Below, piece by piece: positions 1 to 8,115 of a DNA stretch of 64,000 nucleotides. How positions within the stretch are numbered: position 1 is the first letter of the stretch; every line of letters begins with the position of its first letter. The DNA is taken from assembly GCF_019049255.1 (NCBI RefSeq), contig NZ_JAGMUJ010000029.1, forward strand, positions 186,001-250,000, written 5' to 3'. The DNA is from Streptomyces sp. AC558_RSS880 (GTDB taxonomy: Bacteria; Actinomycetota; Actinomycetes; Streptomycetales; Streptomycetaceae). The notes under the pieces are model-generated. The model saw only the letters and a list, made by a program, of their open reading frames with translations, ran no database searches and was not told the DNA's origin. A program made the translations under genes and the position numbers.

Positions 1-1162
1 CCTTGAAGCGGACCCGCATCGAGCACACCGCCACCAGCACGGCGGACACCGCGACCACCGTCATGCCGACCGTCAGGTCCGTGAGGCCGGCGACGAAGCC
101 GATCAGGGCCGGGCCCGCCAGGAGGCCGGTGGTGCCCATGGCGGCGACCAGGGCGAGGGCGCCCGGCCCCTCCGCGGCGGCGGCGACGTAGAGGCAGGGG
201 GTCACCGTCGCCATGCCCAGGCCGACGCAGGCGAAGCCGACGAGCGCGGGCCAGGTGCCGCCCGCCAGCAGGGCGAGGGCGAGGCCCGTCCCCGCCATGG
301 TGCTGCCCACCCGCACCATGCGCGCGTCGCCCCACCGGTTCCGCCAGCCGTCGCCCAGGAGACGGGCCAGCACCATCATGACCGAGACGACGGCGATGCC
401 CAGCGGCGCCAGCCGCCCGGACGCGCCGGTCTCCTCCGTCAGATAGAGCGCCGACCAGTCGTTCATCGCACCCTCGACGACCGTGCCGAACACCATGGCG
501 CCGCCCAGGACGAGAGCCGTGCGCGAGGCGCCCGTCAGGCTCCGCAGACCCTTCTTCCCGTCCTCCGCCGACCGCTCCCCGGCCGGGGGAGCCGGGGCGT
601 CGGTGAGCACCCGTGGCCGGGAACCGGCCAGCAGCAGCACCCCGGCCGCCGCCGCCACCGCGAAGTGCGCGGTCACCGAGTGCGTCACGGTGTTCACCCC
701 GGAGGCCAGCAGCGCGCCCCCGAGCGAGCCTCCGCTGAACGTCGCGTGCAACTGGGCCATCGCGGCCCGCCCGTAGTGGGACTCGAGGGCGGCGCCCTGC
801 GCGTTCATGGCGACGTTCAGACAGCCGACGGCCACACCGTCGACGAAGATCACCAGCAGGGCGAGCGGATAACTGCCGGCCGCGGCCAGCACGGGCAGCA
901 CCGCCACCAGGGCCAGCGCGGACCACAGCGCCAGCCGCCGGGCGCCCAGCCGCCGCATCAGGGGCGCGACCAGCGGGAAGGACACCGCCGCCCCGACACC
1001 GGCGGCCATCAGCAGCAGCCCCACCTCCGTCCCGCCCAGGTCGAAGCGGTCCTTGAGGGCGGGCAGCCGGGAGGCCCAGGTGGCGTACTGGAAACCGAGG
1101 AAGAAGAACAGGGTGGCGGTCGCCAGTTGGTCACGGCGGAAGTCGCCGAGGGTGGGCAGCAT
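1..1162 (-). CDS. MFS transporter (3' end outside window)
   Basis: Major facilitator superfamily permease, probably an exporter in the cytoplasmic membrane. Reading leftward from an ATG at 1162, the protein begins MLPTLGDFRRDQLATATLFF and shows successive hydrophobic helices plus an MFS-style loop after helix 2 (LMRRLGARR). About 387 codons are visible with no stop, so only the last few residues are missing; the family is about 400 residues. It starts 5 nt after the stop of the decarboxylase-GNAT gene, with GAGGGG as a possible ribosome site, so it is the fourth gene of the leftward operon. By position it could export the product of that operon, but substrate and direction are inferred from context only. 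Confidence 0.85.
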   Translation of the reverse strand, partial: MLPTLGDFRRDQLATATLFFFLGFQYATWASRLPALKDRFDLGGTEVGLLLMAAGVGAAVSFPLVAPLMRRLGARRLALWSALALVAVLPVLAAAGSYPLALLVIFVDGVAVGCLNVAMNAQGAALESHYGRAAMAQLHATFSGGSLGGALLASGVNTVTHSVTAHFAVAAAAGVLLLAGSRPRVLTDAPAPPAGERSAEDGKKGLRSLTGASRTALVLGGAMVFGTVVEGAMNDWSALYLTEETGASGRLAPLGIAVVSVMMVLARLLGDGWRNRWGDARMVRVGSTMAGTGLALALLAGGTWPALVGFACVGLGMATVTPCLYVAAAAEGPGALALVAAMGTTGLLAGPALIGFVAGLTDLTVGMTVVAVSAVLVAVCSMRVRFK

Positions 1163-1167
1163 GGACG

Positions 1168-2865
1168 TCAGGACCCCTCTTCCGGGCCGCCGGGGCGGCG
1201 GTGCTGGACCGGGCAGGACATGTAGACGGCGCCGTCGCCGTAACCCCCGTGGACCTCGACCCCGGGCTCGGGCCGGTAGCCGTGCCCGGACCAGAAGCTC
1301 TCCGTCCCGCCGACGGCGACCAGGGAGATCCGCTCGTACGACGACCGTCCCGCGACCGTCGTGAGGTGCCGCAGCAGTCTGCCGCCCAGCCCCCTGCCGC
1401 GCAGGTCGTCCGCGATCACGAGGTCGTGCAGGTGCAGGTTGCGGGAGTCGTACGCCCGCTCCTCCGGCCGGGTCAGGTCCGGGTACCGCAGCCGCGGGTA
1501 GGGCAGGGCGAGCACGTAGCCGGCGACACGGTCGCCGCTCTCCAGGACGAAACAGGTTCCCGGGGAGGACCGGCCCCGGGAGCGGAGCGCCTCGACGCCC
1601 TCGGACAGCGAGGCCGACGCGTACACCTCGGCCTCCAGCGCGGCGATCCGCGGCCAGTCGTCCTCGGCGACACGGCGGATGCGCACGTCCGGGCCGTCAC
1701 CGCCCACGCAGACGCGGGGGAGCGGTTCGAAGCCGTTGAAGCCCTCGGTCGTGTAGCTGGCGGCGTAGGCGCCCGCCGACAGCACCCAGACCGGGTCGCC
1801 CGACGCGACCGCCCTCGGCACCCGCACCCGGCGGTGCTCGTGGTCGTAGGCGTCGTCGCTGTCGCAGGTGGGGCCCGCGACGACGACCGGCACCAGGCCG
1901 GCGTCGGCCGTGTCCGGGTGGGACGGGAAGACGAGCGGGTACCGCACCTGGTCCATCTCGTACAGGCCGTTGAACTTGCCGCAGCTCAGGTACAGCCAGT
2001 GCTCACGCTCCCCGTCCGGTCGGCGGCGGGACGTCAGCCGGGAGACGTGCGCCCTGATCGCGCCGTGGTCGGCCACCAGGTGGCGTCCCGGTTCGACGAG
2101 GAAGTCCAGGGGACGGGGGGACAGCTCCGCCAGCCGCTCCACGCCCTCGCGCAGCACGGCGAAGATCTTGTCCAGCGGGGGATCGAGCCGTTCACCCCGG
2201 CGGTCGGAATAGCCGAGCGCCGGCAGACCGCCGCCGAGGTTGACGTGGTCCGGCACGATCCCGCGGGCGTGCAGGGCCGTGAGCACCTCGGCGAGGGCCG
2301 CGAAGGCCCGCTGCCACGCCTCGGCGGTCATCTGCTGCGACCCGACGTGCACCGAAAGACCGGCGGGGACGAGACCCGCGTCCCGCGCGGTCTCCAGCAC
2401 CCTCACGGCGTCCTCCGCCGAGCACCCGAACTTCCGGCTCAGCCCCCACAGCGCGCCCTCGCCGCCGGTCGCCAGCCGGCAGAACACCCGGGCGCCCGGG
2501 GCGTGCCGGGCCAGCGCCGCCACGTCCTCCACGCTGTCCGTGGCGAAGTCCCGGACACCGAGCCGGTACGCCCGCGCGATGTCCCGGTCGGACTTGACGG
2601 TGTTGCCGTAGTGGACCCGGTGCGCGGGCACGCCCGTCGCCAGCGCCCGGGCGATCTCCCGGGGGCTCGCCGCGTCGAAACCGGCGCCCCGGCCGGCCAG
2701 CAGGGCCAGGACCTCCTCCACGGGACACGCCTTCATCGCGAACCGCACGTCCACGCCGGGCAGTTCCGCGGTCAGCGCGTCGTACCGGGCGGCGATCCCG
2801 TCCAGGTCGTAGACGAGCGCGTCCTCGGTGGCGGCCGCGAGGGCGGCACGCAGGGCCGCGGTCAC
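1168..2865 (-). CDS. PLP fold-III amino acid decarboxylase fused to GNAT acetyltransferase
   Basis: A 565-residue two-domain enzyme. Residues about 1-385 form an alanine-racemase-fold (type III) PLP decarboxylase of the ornithine/lysine/diaminopimelate group. The PLP lysine lies in FAMKACP, followed by HVGSQ, the glycine loop GGGLPALGY, EPGRHL, the catalytic CDSDD and YAASYTTEGFNGF. Residues about 392-550 are a GNAT domain with the acetyl-CoA loop (DDLRGRGLGGRLL). The simplest reading is that an amino acid is decarboxylated and the resulting amine N-acylated, but the substrate is unknown. The GTG start at 2865 overlaps the upstream stop as GTGA, so translation is coupled. Longer upstream extension of this frame is antisense-like shadow coding and was rejected. 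Confidence 0.85.
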   Translation of the reverse strand: MTAALRAALAAATEDALVYDLDGIAARYDALTAELPGVDVRFAMKACPVEEVLALLAGRGAGFDAASPREIARALATGVPAHRVHYGNTVKSDRDIARAYRLGVRDFATDSVEDVAALARHAPGARVFCRLATGGEGALWGLSRKFGCSAEDAVRVLETARDAGLVPAGLSVHVGSQQMTAEAWQRAFAALAEVLTALHARGIVPDHVNLGGGLPALGYSDRRGERLDPPLDKIFAVLREGVERLAELSPRPLDFLVEPGRHLVADHGAIRAHVSRLTSRRRPDGEREHWLYLSCGKFNGLYEMDQVRYPLVFPSHPDTADAGLVPVVVAGPTCDSDDAYDHEHRRVRVPRAVASGDPVWVLSAGAYAASYTTEGFNGFEPLPRVCVGGDGPDVRIRRVAEDDWPRIAALEAEVYASASLSEGVEALRSRGRSSPGTCFVLESGDRVAGYVLALPYPRLRYPDLTRPEERAYDSRNLHLHDLVIADDLRGRGLGGRLLRHLTTVAGRSSYERISLVAVGGTESFWSGHGYRPEPGVEVHGGYGDGAVYMSCPVQHRRPGGPEEGS

Positions 2866-4178
2866 CGGAGAGCGCCCCGGCTCGCGTGCACGAGGGCCTC
2901 CCAGGCGCCGATCAGCGCCACGAAGTCCTCGGTGTCGAGCGCGGCCTCGTCCAGCAGCCGCTCCCGGTCCGCCGTCATGCCGCGCGCGAACTCGGCGTAC
3001 TTCCCGCCCAGCCGTCCGTACGCCGCCGCGACCGTGTCCAGTCGCCGCTCGTTCTCCGTACGGTCCAGCCGCACGCTCTCGGCGAGGAACGCGGCGAACG
3101 GCGCCGGGTCGAGCCGCCCGCCGTCGTCCAGCAGCGCGGCGCCCGCGTCGGCCATCCGCTCGTAGACGTAGTGCAGGTACAGCATGGAGAGCAGGAACTT
3201 CACGAACCGCGTCTGGTACGCCAGGAAACCGGCGTGGGTGCGGCGCTCCCCGGTGTAGTAGTTCTCGATGTGCCGGTTGTGCAGGACGCCGGGCAGCGCG
3301 GCGTCGTACACGGCGTGGATGAGGAAGTAGTCGCTGCCGATGGTCGCGGTGGCGGGCGGCAGCGGCAGCCGCTCGTACACGTCCCGGTCGAAGGCGATGT
3401 TGGACATGTCGACGCGCATCGGGTCGACCAGCGTCAGCGTCGAGCGGTCGCCCGTGAAGGGCAGCGTCCCGGCGCCCTTGAAGGACTCCTCGACCAGCTC
3501 CCGCTTCTGCTCGGCGGACCAGTGGCCGGGCGCCCACAGGCCGACGACCTCCTCGTACACGTCCTTGTCGAGCTCCCGGATCCCGCCGATGTCGACGGAG
3601 AGCTCCCCGATGAAGGAGGCGCCCACCATCGACACGGGCCGGTCGGCGAGCGCGGGGTCGAGCGCCACCTCCGACACCCCGGCGAAGGCGTCACGGGCCC
3701 GCTTGCCCAGGGAGGTCAGCTCGTGGTGGACGGGGTAGACGGGCTCGCCGTCGAAGACCTGGTAGCTGCAGTCGGAGTCGCGCCGGTGCACCGAGCGGCA
3801 GTCCAGCGCCGCCGCGACGAGGAACGCCCGGTTGGTGCAGGCGCCGTACGAGAGCGCGTCCGGGAGCATCAGGTCGAGGATCCGCTCCGGCTCCGCGAGC
3901 GCGGCCCGCTCGACGGCGCCCCGCAGGAAGTCCCGCTGGGCGGACTCGTCGAGGTGGTGCACGACGACGCCCGCGGCCTCGGGGAGCGCGGCGACCGTCC
4001 GGGCGTGGGCCTCGCGGGTCCGCTCGTCGGAGGAGTCGAGGATCAGCAGGTGCACCTCGACGTCGAAGTGCCGGGCGGCGTACGAGGCCTCCCCGCCGAT
4101 GGCGGTGATGGTCGCGGAGCACTCCCGGTCGGTGGGGAGGCTCAGGCATATCCGGTGCACGTCGGCTCCCTCTCTCAT
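2862..4178 (-). CDS. DUF6271 family protein, possibly glycosyltransferase-like
   Basis: A 438-residue cytosolic protein with no signal peptide or membrane helix. I assign it to the DUF6271 family from memory of its overall sequence. The N-terminus (ICLSLPTDRECSATITAI, then FDVEVHLLILDSSD) resembles the first beta-alpha-beta unit of GT-A nucleotide-sugar binding folds, and FIGELSVDIGGI plus DPMRVDMSNIAFDRD are acidic segments that could bind metal. That is a resemblance only; no activity is established. The ATG overlaps the dioxygenase stop (ATGA) and its own stop overlaps the decarboxylase GTG, placing it in the middle of a translationally coupled four-gene operon. Confidence 0.6.
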   Translation of the reverse strand: MREGADVHRICLSLPTDRECSATITAIGGEASYAARHFDVEVHLLILDSSDERTREAHARTVAALPEAAGVVVHHLDESAQRDFLRGAVERAALAEPERILDLMLPDALSYGACTNRAFLVAAALDCRSVHRRDSDCSYQVFDGEPVYPVHHELTSLGKRARDAFAGVSEVALDPALADRPVSMVGASFIGELSVDIGGIRELDKDVYEEVVGLWAPGHWSAEQKRELVEESFKGAGTLPFTGDRSTLTLVDPMRVDMSNIAFDRDVYERLPLPPATATIGSDYFLIHAVYDAALPGVLHNRHIENYYTGERRTHAGFLAYQTRFVKFLLSMLYLHYVYERMADAGAALLDDGGRLDPAPFAAFLAESVRLDRTENERRLDTVAAAYGRLGGKYAEFARGMTADRERLLDEAALDTEDFVALIGAWEALVHASRGALR

Positions 4179-5200
4179 CGGGTCCGCCCGTTCCAGGAGT
4201 CCAGTCCCAGCAACTTCCGTCCCAGATCATTGAGTTCGGCGGAGCCGTAGCGTAGGGACTCGTGCTTCACCGCGTCGCCGAGCAGGGTCGCGTTCCACTC
4301 CGGGGTGCTGAGCGTGCGCCAGGACTCCACCCGGGAGCGGCGCAGCTCCCCGTGCTCCTCCAGCGCGGGCATCATCGACAGGTACTGCACCGCCCGCACC
4401 CCGTCGGCCGAGGTGTTGGGGGCCACGCCGTGCGCCAGCATTCCGTTGAAGATCAGCAGGTCACCGGCCTTGAGTTGGGGCCGGACGACCGGGAACTCGG
4501 TGCGGTCGGCACCGGGGCGGATCGGGTCCCGGTCGGCGGGCTGTCCGACCTTCCACTCCTCGAACCGGCGGAAGAGTTCCGGGGAGCACTGGAAGCCGCC
4601 CTGGTCCGGCTCCGTGTCGGTGAGCGCGATGATGCCCTGCACCCGCTGCGGCGGCACGCTCGCCGTGGTGTCCACGTCCCAGTGCAGCTCGATGTCGAAC
4701 CCCTCGTCCGTGGGGTCGATGAGGGAACGCGAACGGTTGCGCACATTGGGCGGGTTGAGGTTGAGCCGGTCCAGGGTGACCCACAGCTCCTCGCAGTCCC
4801 ACACGTCCACGAAGGCGTCGTACACCCGCCGGGCCTGCCGGCTGTCCCAGATCAGCTGGTGCTGGTACGCCTCGACGAAGCCGTAGACGTACAGGTCCCG
4901 GTCGAGGTCCGAGCGGAAGGCGCGCTCCTCGTACCAGGTCTCGGGGCGCTGCGGGTCCAGGCCCTGGAAGTCCCAGGCGAACTCCAGCAGCAGCTTGGCG
5001 GCGTCGGGGGAGATCGCCTCCGGCACCACCACGTAGCCGTGGTTCTGCCAGGACGCGAACTGCTCCTCGGAGAGCACCCGCAGCGGCAGGTCCTTGGTCA
5101 GGTGCCGCAGTTGCGTCCCGGCGAGGTAGGTCTCGCCGTCGGCGCTGAAGTAGGGGCGCTCGGAGGCGGCGCGGTGTAAGAAACGGTGGTGCGTCGTCAT
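4175..5200 (-). CDS. phytanoyl-CoA dioxygenase (PhyH) family Fe(II)/2OG oxygenase
   Basis: A 341-residue double-stranded beta-helix oxygenase. The facial triad is visible as HWD in ELHWDVD (HxD) and the distal His in LAHGVAPN, followed by an Arg (GVRAVQYLS) positioned to bind 2-oxoglutarate. It would hydroxylate a small molecule; the substrate is unknown. It is the first gene of the leftward operon, with GGAG upstream of the ATG. Codon 8 is TTA (complement of 5177-5179), the rare leucine codon read only by bldA tRNA in streptomycetes. This suggests that expression of the whole cluster is tied to development or antibiotic-production timing. Confidence 0.85.
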   Translation of the reverse strand: MTTHHRFLHRAASERPYFSADGETYLAGTQLRHLTKDLPLRVLSEEQFASWQNHGYVVVPEAISPDAAKLLLEFAWDFQGLDPQRPETWYEERAFRSDLDRDLYVYGFVEAYQHQLIWDSRQARRVYDAFVDVWDCEELWVTLDRLNLNPPNVRNRSRSLIDPTDEGFDIELHWDVDTTASVPPQRVQGIIALTDTEPDQGGFQCSPELFRRFEEWKVGQPADRDPIRPGADRTEFPVVRPQLKAGDLLIFNGMLAHGVAPNTSADGVRAVQYLSMMPALEEHGELRRSRVESWRTLSTPEWNATLLGDAVKHESLRYGSAELNDLGRKLLGLDSWNGRTR

Positions 5201-5265
5201 GCGGTACTCCGGAGATCGGGATCACTCACTGCATGCGGACAGAAGGGGATGGAGGAGGGGTCGGA

Positions 5266-5288
5266 GGCCGGCCGGTGCTACGCCGGCC
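5266..5288 (-). terminator. small inverted repeat at end of first glycosidase gene
   Basis: A 7-bp GC-rich stem (GGCCGGC/GCCGGCC, loop 9) overlaps the stop codon of the GH3 gene and lies 66 nt before the dioxygenase start. It could separate the aminosugar operon from the dioxygenase operon, but the stem is short and has no U-tract. Confidence 0.25.
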
Positions 5289-6807
5289 CGGTGCGCCCCG
5301 CGAGGACCTCGGCCGCGGCGATGCCCGACACGCGCGTCGCGCCGTGCGTCGCCAGGTACACCGCCCCGGGACGCGCGCCGGCGGGTACGCCCATCTCGAC
5401 GACGAGGGCGTCGGGCCGCCGGCGCACCAGGCCGGTGAGCGCGCGGGTCATCCAGCCGTAGCGGGCGGCGTCCCGGACGACCACGACCAGCGGACGGCCG
5501 TCCGCCGGGCGCAGTGCCAGCCGGTCCAGCACGTCCTCGTCACCGCCCTGGAGTTGCCGTTCGCCGAGCCGGACGGACGTGGTGCCCGGGCACAGCGTCT
5601 TCAGCGGTTCCGCCACGCCCCACGGGGTTCCGGGGTCGATGACGGGGGTGGTGGCGGGGGAGAGCTCCACCACGTGGGGGACGCCCACGAGCGGGAACCC
5701 GGTGTCACGGCCGGGCTCGTGATGGACGCGGACGGCCCGCCGGGCCGCCGCCAGACCGAGGTCGGGGGCGCCGGCGGGTGGGGCGGCGCCGCGCCGCAGC
5801 GTGCCCGCCCACGCGGCGAACTCCCGGACCCGGCCGGCCGCTTCGGCGAGCCGCCGCTCCGGCAGCCGTCCGTCCAGTACGGCGTTCACCAGGGCGTCGG
5901 CCAACCGCGCCGTGGTCTCCTCGGCGGCGTCCCCGCCGCCGACGCAGACCACGTCCGCGCCGGCGGCGACGGCCCGGACGGCGGCGCCCGGCACGCCGTA
6001 GCGGTCGGCCACGGCGCCCATCTCGACGGCGTCGGTCACGACCAGTCCGGTGAAGCCGAGTTCGCCGCGCAGCAGGTCGCCGACGACGGGGCGGCTCAGG
6101 GTCGCCGGCCACCGGCTGTCGTAGGCGGGCACCAGCAGATGCGCGGTCATCACGGCCCGTACGCCCGCGTCCATCGCGGCGATGAACGGCGGCAGCGCGG
6201 TCAGCGCGAGGGTCCCGGCGTCGGCCGGGACCCGCGGCAGCCCGAGATGGGAGTCGACCACGGTGTCGCCGTGGCCCGGGAAGTGCTTGGCGCACGCGGC
6301 GACCCCCGCCGACTGCAGTCCCCGCACCCACGCGGCGGTGTGCCGGGAGACGACGTCGGGGCGCGCCCCGAAGGAGCGCACCCCGATGACCGGGTTCAGC
6401 GGGGTGGTGTTGACGTCGGCGCTCGGCGCGTAGTTCAGGGTGATGCCGAGGCCGTGCAGTTCCCGGCCGACGTCCCGCGCGACCTGCTCGGTGACATCGA
6501 TGTCGTCGAGCGTGCCGAGCGCCAGGTTGCCAGGGCGGGACGCCCCGGTGCGGGCCTCGAGCCGGGTGACGTCGCCCGCCTCCTCGTCGACGGCGACGAC
6601 GACGAGACCCGGGTTCTCGGCGTGCAGGGCGGCGGTGAGCCCCGCCACCTGTTCGGGACCGTGGATGTTCCGGCCGAACAGGACGACCGAGGCGAGCCCC
6701 TCGGAGATCCGGCGGCGCACCCAGTCCGGCACCGTCGTCCCCGCGAAGCCCGGCTGGAGCACGGAGTGCGCCCACCGCAGCAGTCGCGGGTGGCTGCTCT
6801 CGGTCAT
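5278..6807 (-). CDS. GH3 beta-N-acetylhexosaminidase (NagZ-like), paralogue 1
   Basis: A 509-residue glycoside hydrolase family 3 enzyme. The NagZ signature KHFPGHGDT followed by DSH provides the Asp/His general acid-base dyad, and VVTDAVEM carries the likely nucleophile Asp. There is no signal peptide, so it should act in the cytoplasm, splitting imported chitobiose or N-acetylglucosaminides. The ATG at 6807 was chosen because GGAGG lies 7 nt upstream and homology begins at once; the longer in-frame extension runs into promoter and operator sequence. It is clearly paralogous to the GH3 gene at 11305-12795. Two regulator-type operators lie upstream (6864-6898), so it is probably induced together with the importer. 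Confidence 0.9.
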   Translation of the reverse strand: MTESSHPRLLRWAHSVLQPGFAGTTVPDWVRRRISEGLASVVLFGRNIHGPEQVAGLTAALHAENPGLVVVAVDEEAGDVTRLEARTGASRPGNLALGTLDDIDVTEQVARDVGRELHGLGITLNYAPSADVNTTPLNPVIGVRSFGARPDVVSRHTAAWVRGLQSAGVAACAKHFPGHGDTVVDSHLGLPRVPADAGTLALTALPPFIAAMDAGVRAVMTAHLLVPAYDSRWPATLSRPVVGDLLRGELGFTGLVVTDAVEMGAVADRYGVPGAAVRAVAAGADVVCVGGGDAAEETTARLADALVNAVLDGRLPERRLAEAAGRVREFAAWAGTLRRGAAPPAGAPDLGLAAARRAVRVHHEPGRDTGFPLVGVPHVVELSPATTPVIDPGTPWGVAEPLKTLCPGTTSVRLGERQLQGGDEDVLDRLALRPADGRPLVVVVRDAARYGWMTRALTGLVRRRPDALVVEMGVPAGARPGAVYLATHGATRVSGIAAAEVLAGRTGPA

Positions 6808-6863
6808 CCGGTGCCTCCGTGCGGGGTTGTGCACGCGGCGGTTGCGGACGGAACGCGCCACGA

Positions 6864-6877
6864 CTGGTTCAGACCAC
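6864..6877. promoter_or_regulatory. DasR/GntR-type operator 1
   Basis: CTGGTTCAGACCAC lies 57 nt upstream of the first GH3 gene. It matches the palindromic HutC/DasR-type consensus TGGTCTAGACCA at 10 of 12 positions. The adjacent GntR regulator is the obvious binder. Confidence 0.6.
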
Positions 6878-6884
6878 TGGGATG

Positions 6885-6898
6885 TTGGACTGGACCAA
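6885..6898. promoter_or_regulatory. DasR/GntR-type operator 2
   Basis: TTGGACTGGACCAA, an imperfect palindrome 7 bp from operator 1. On the opposite strand it reads TTGGTCCAGTCCAA, nearly identical to the operator at 7869-7882. Two tandem sites in one promoter suggest cooperative repression. Confidence 0.6.
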
Positions 6899-6979
6899 TG
6901 GGCCCTGTCAAGGAACGCCCTTTCGGTGCGGCGGTCGAACACCCTTGGAAAAACGCGGTGTTGAACGCGAACCGCCCGG

Positions 6980-7744
6980 TCAGGGCCCCGGACGCGTCAG
7001 TGTCGCGGTGAACTTGTAGCGCGAGCCGCGGTACACCGAGCGGACCCACTCGACCGGCGTTCCCGTCTCGTCCCGCGAGTGGCGGGACAGCAGCAGCATC
7101 GGCAGGCCCACGTCCGTGGCGAGCAGCCCCGCCTCCCGGGGTGTCGCCGGCGAGGTCTCGATGGTCTCGTCGGCCTCCGCCGGCCGTACCCCGTACACCT
7201 CGGCGAGGGTGGTGTAGAGCGAGGTGTAGCGGGTCAGGTTGCGGCGCAGCCGGGGGAAGCGCCGGTCGGACAGGTGGGTCGCCTCGATCGCCATGGGCTC
7301 CCCGCCGGCCAGCCGCAGCCGCTCGATGCGCAGCACCCTGTCCTCCGGCTCCACCTCCAGCAGGGCCGCCAGCTCCGCGCCGGCGGCGATGTACCCGATG
7401 TCCAGCACCTGCGAGGTGGGGTTGAGTCCCTGCGCCCGCATGTCCTCGGTGTACGAGGTCAGCTGGAGCGTCCGGTAGACCTTCGGGCGGGCGACGAACG
7501 TGCCCTTGCCCTGGATCCGGTCGAGCCGGCCCTCGCCGACCAGCTCCTGCAGGGCCTTGCGGATCGTGGTGCGGGAGGTGCGGAACTCGACGGCGAGCAG
7601 GCGCTCGGCCGGCATCGGGGCGCCCGGGGCGCGCTCGTCGGTCATCTGCAGTAACCGCTGCTTGATGCGGTAGTACTTCGGTACGCGCCCGATGCGGCCC
7701 GGCGCCCCCGTGTCGGCCTGGGCGCTGCTGACGTCCGTGCTCAT
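6980..7744 (-). CDS. GntR/HutC-family repressor, DasR-like
   Basis: A 254-residue transcription factor. It has an N-terminal winged helix ([11 protein letters not shown] through [11 protein letters not shown], residues about 22-90) and a C-terminal UTRA effector domain. The sequence closely resembles DasR, the GlcNAc-responsive regulator of Streptomyces: MSTDVSSA start, [39 protein letters not shown]. It diverges enough that I take it for a paralogue rather than DasR itself. It lies between the two gene groups it should control and faces away from the ABC importer. Codon 31 is TTA (complement of 7652-7654), so its translation should depend on bldA. Operators in all three neighbouring promoters fit autoregulation and local control. 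Confidence 0.88.
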   Translation of the reverse strand: MSTDVSSAQADTGAPGRIGRVPKYYRIKQRLLQMTDERAPGAPMPAERLLAVEFRTSRTTIRKALQELVGEGRLDRIQGKGTFVARPKVYRTLQLTSYTEDMRAQGLNPTSQVLDIGYIAAGAELAALLEVEPEDRVLRIERLRLAGGEPMAIEATHLSDRRFPRLRRNLTRYTSLYTTLAEVYGVRPAEADETIETSPATPREAGLLATDVGLPMLLLSRHSRDETGTPVEWVRSVYRGSRYKFTATLTRPGP

Positions 7745-7844
7745 GACCTGCCTTCCGGCTGCGGTGTCCGGCGCGCGGACGGCAGGTGCCGACCGCGGTG
7801 CACGTCGGCGGACGGCCGGGTTCGGCGCCGCACGCTCGGCGATC

Positions 7845-7856
7845 CCGTTATAACGG
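7845..7856. promoter_or_regulatory. perfect palindrome / -10 region of regulator gene
   Basis: CCGTTATAACGG is a perfect 12-bp palindrome containing TATAAC, an unusually AT-rich -10-like element. On the minus strand it sits 18 bp from TAGACC, which lies inside the neighbouring operator, giving a plausible promoter for the GntR gene. Confidence 0.35.
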
Positions 7857-7868
7857 TGTGTTCTCGCT

Positions 7869-7882
7869 TTGGTCTAGTCCAA
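7869..7882. promoter_or_regulatory. DasR/GntR-type operator 3
   Basis: TTGGTCTAGTCCAA, the closest to the consensus in this locus. It lies 125 nt upstream of the regulator start and about 230 nt upstream of the importer start, so it is suited to autoregulation. Confidence 0.65.
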
Positions 7883-7965
7883 GCGTCAACCCGTCCCCGT
7901 TTGGGCGGAGTTCCGCGCTCCGTCAGGGGTGCCGGAGCCGTTATCCAGGCGTGAGTTCACGACCC

Positions 7966-8015
7966 TTGACAGAGCCATAGGTCTAGGCCAAGCTCCCCTT
8001 GCTGGTCTAAACCAT
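7966..8015 (+). promoter_or_regulatory. importer promoter with operators 4 and 5
   Basis: A consensus -35 hexamer TTGACA (7966-7971) is overlapped downstream by two operators, TAGGTCTAGGCCAA (7978-7991) and CTGGTCTAAACCAT (8002-8015). No convincing -10 hexamer is seen. Bound repressor would block RNA polymerase, so the solute-binding gene at 8116 should be derepressed by an aminosugar ligand. Confidence 0.6.
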
Positions 8016-8115
8016 TTAGAGGAAGCCGGGTCCCAGCCCACCGAGCTGTTGCGCCGCTGTGGGGGTCACCGCCGAGGGCGTGGGTGTGCAAGGCATTCCT
8101 GAGGAGGGGTGGCGC

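Noticed and set aside
2866..3537. N-terminal extension of the decarboxylase-GNAT frame by 224 codons
   Set aside because: The extension lies entirely inside the DUF6271 gene in another frame; homology and the GTGA overlap put the start at 2865.
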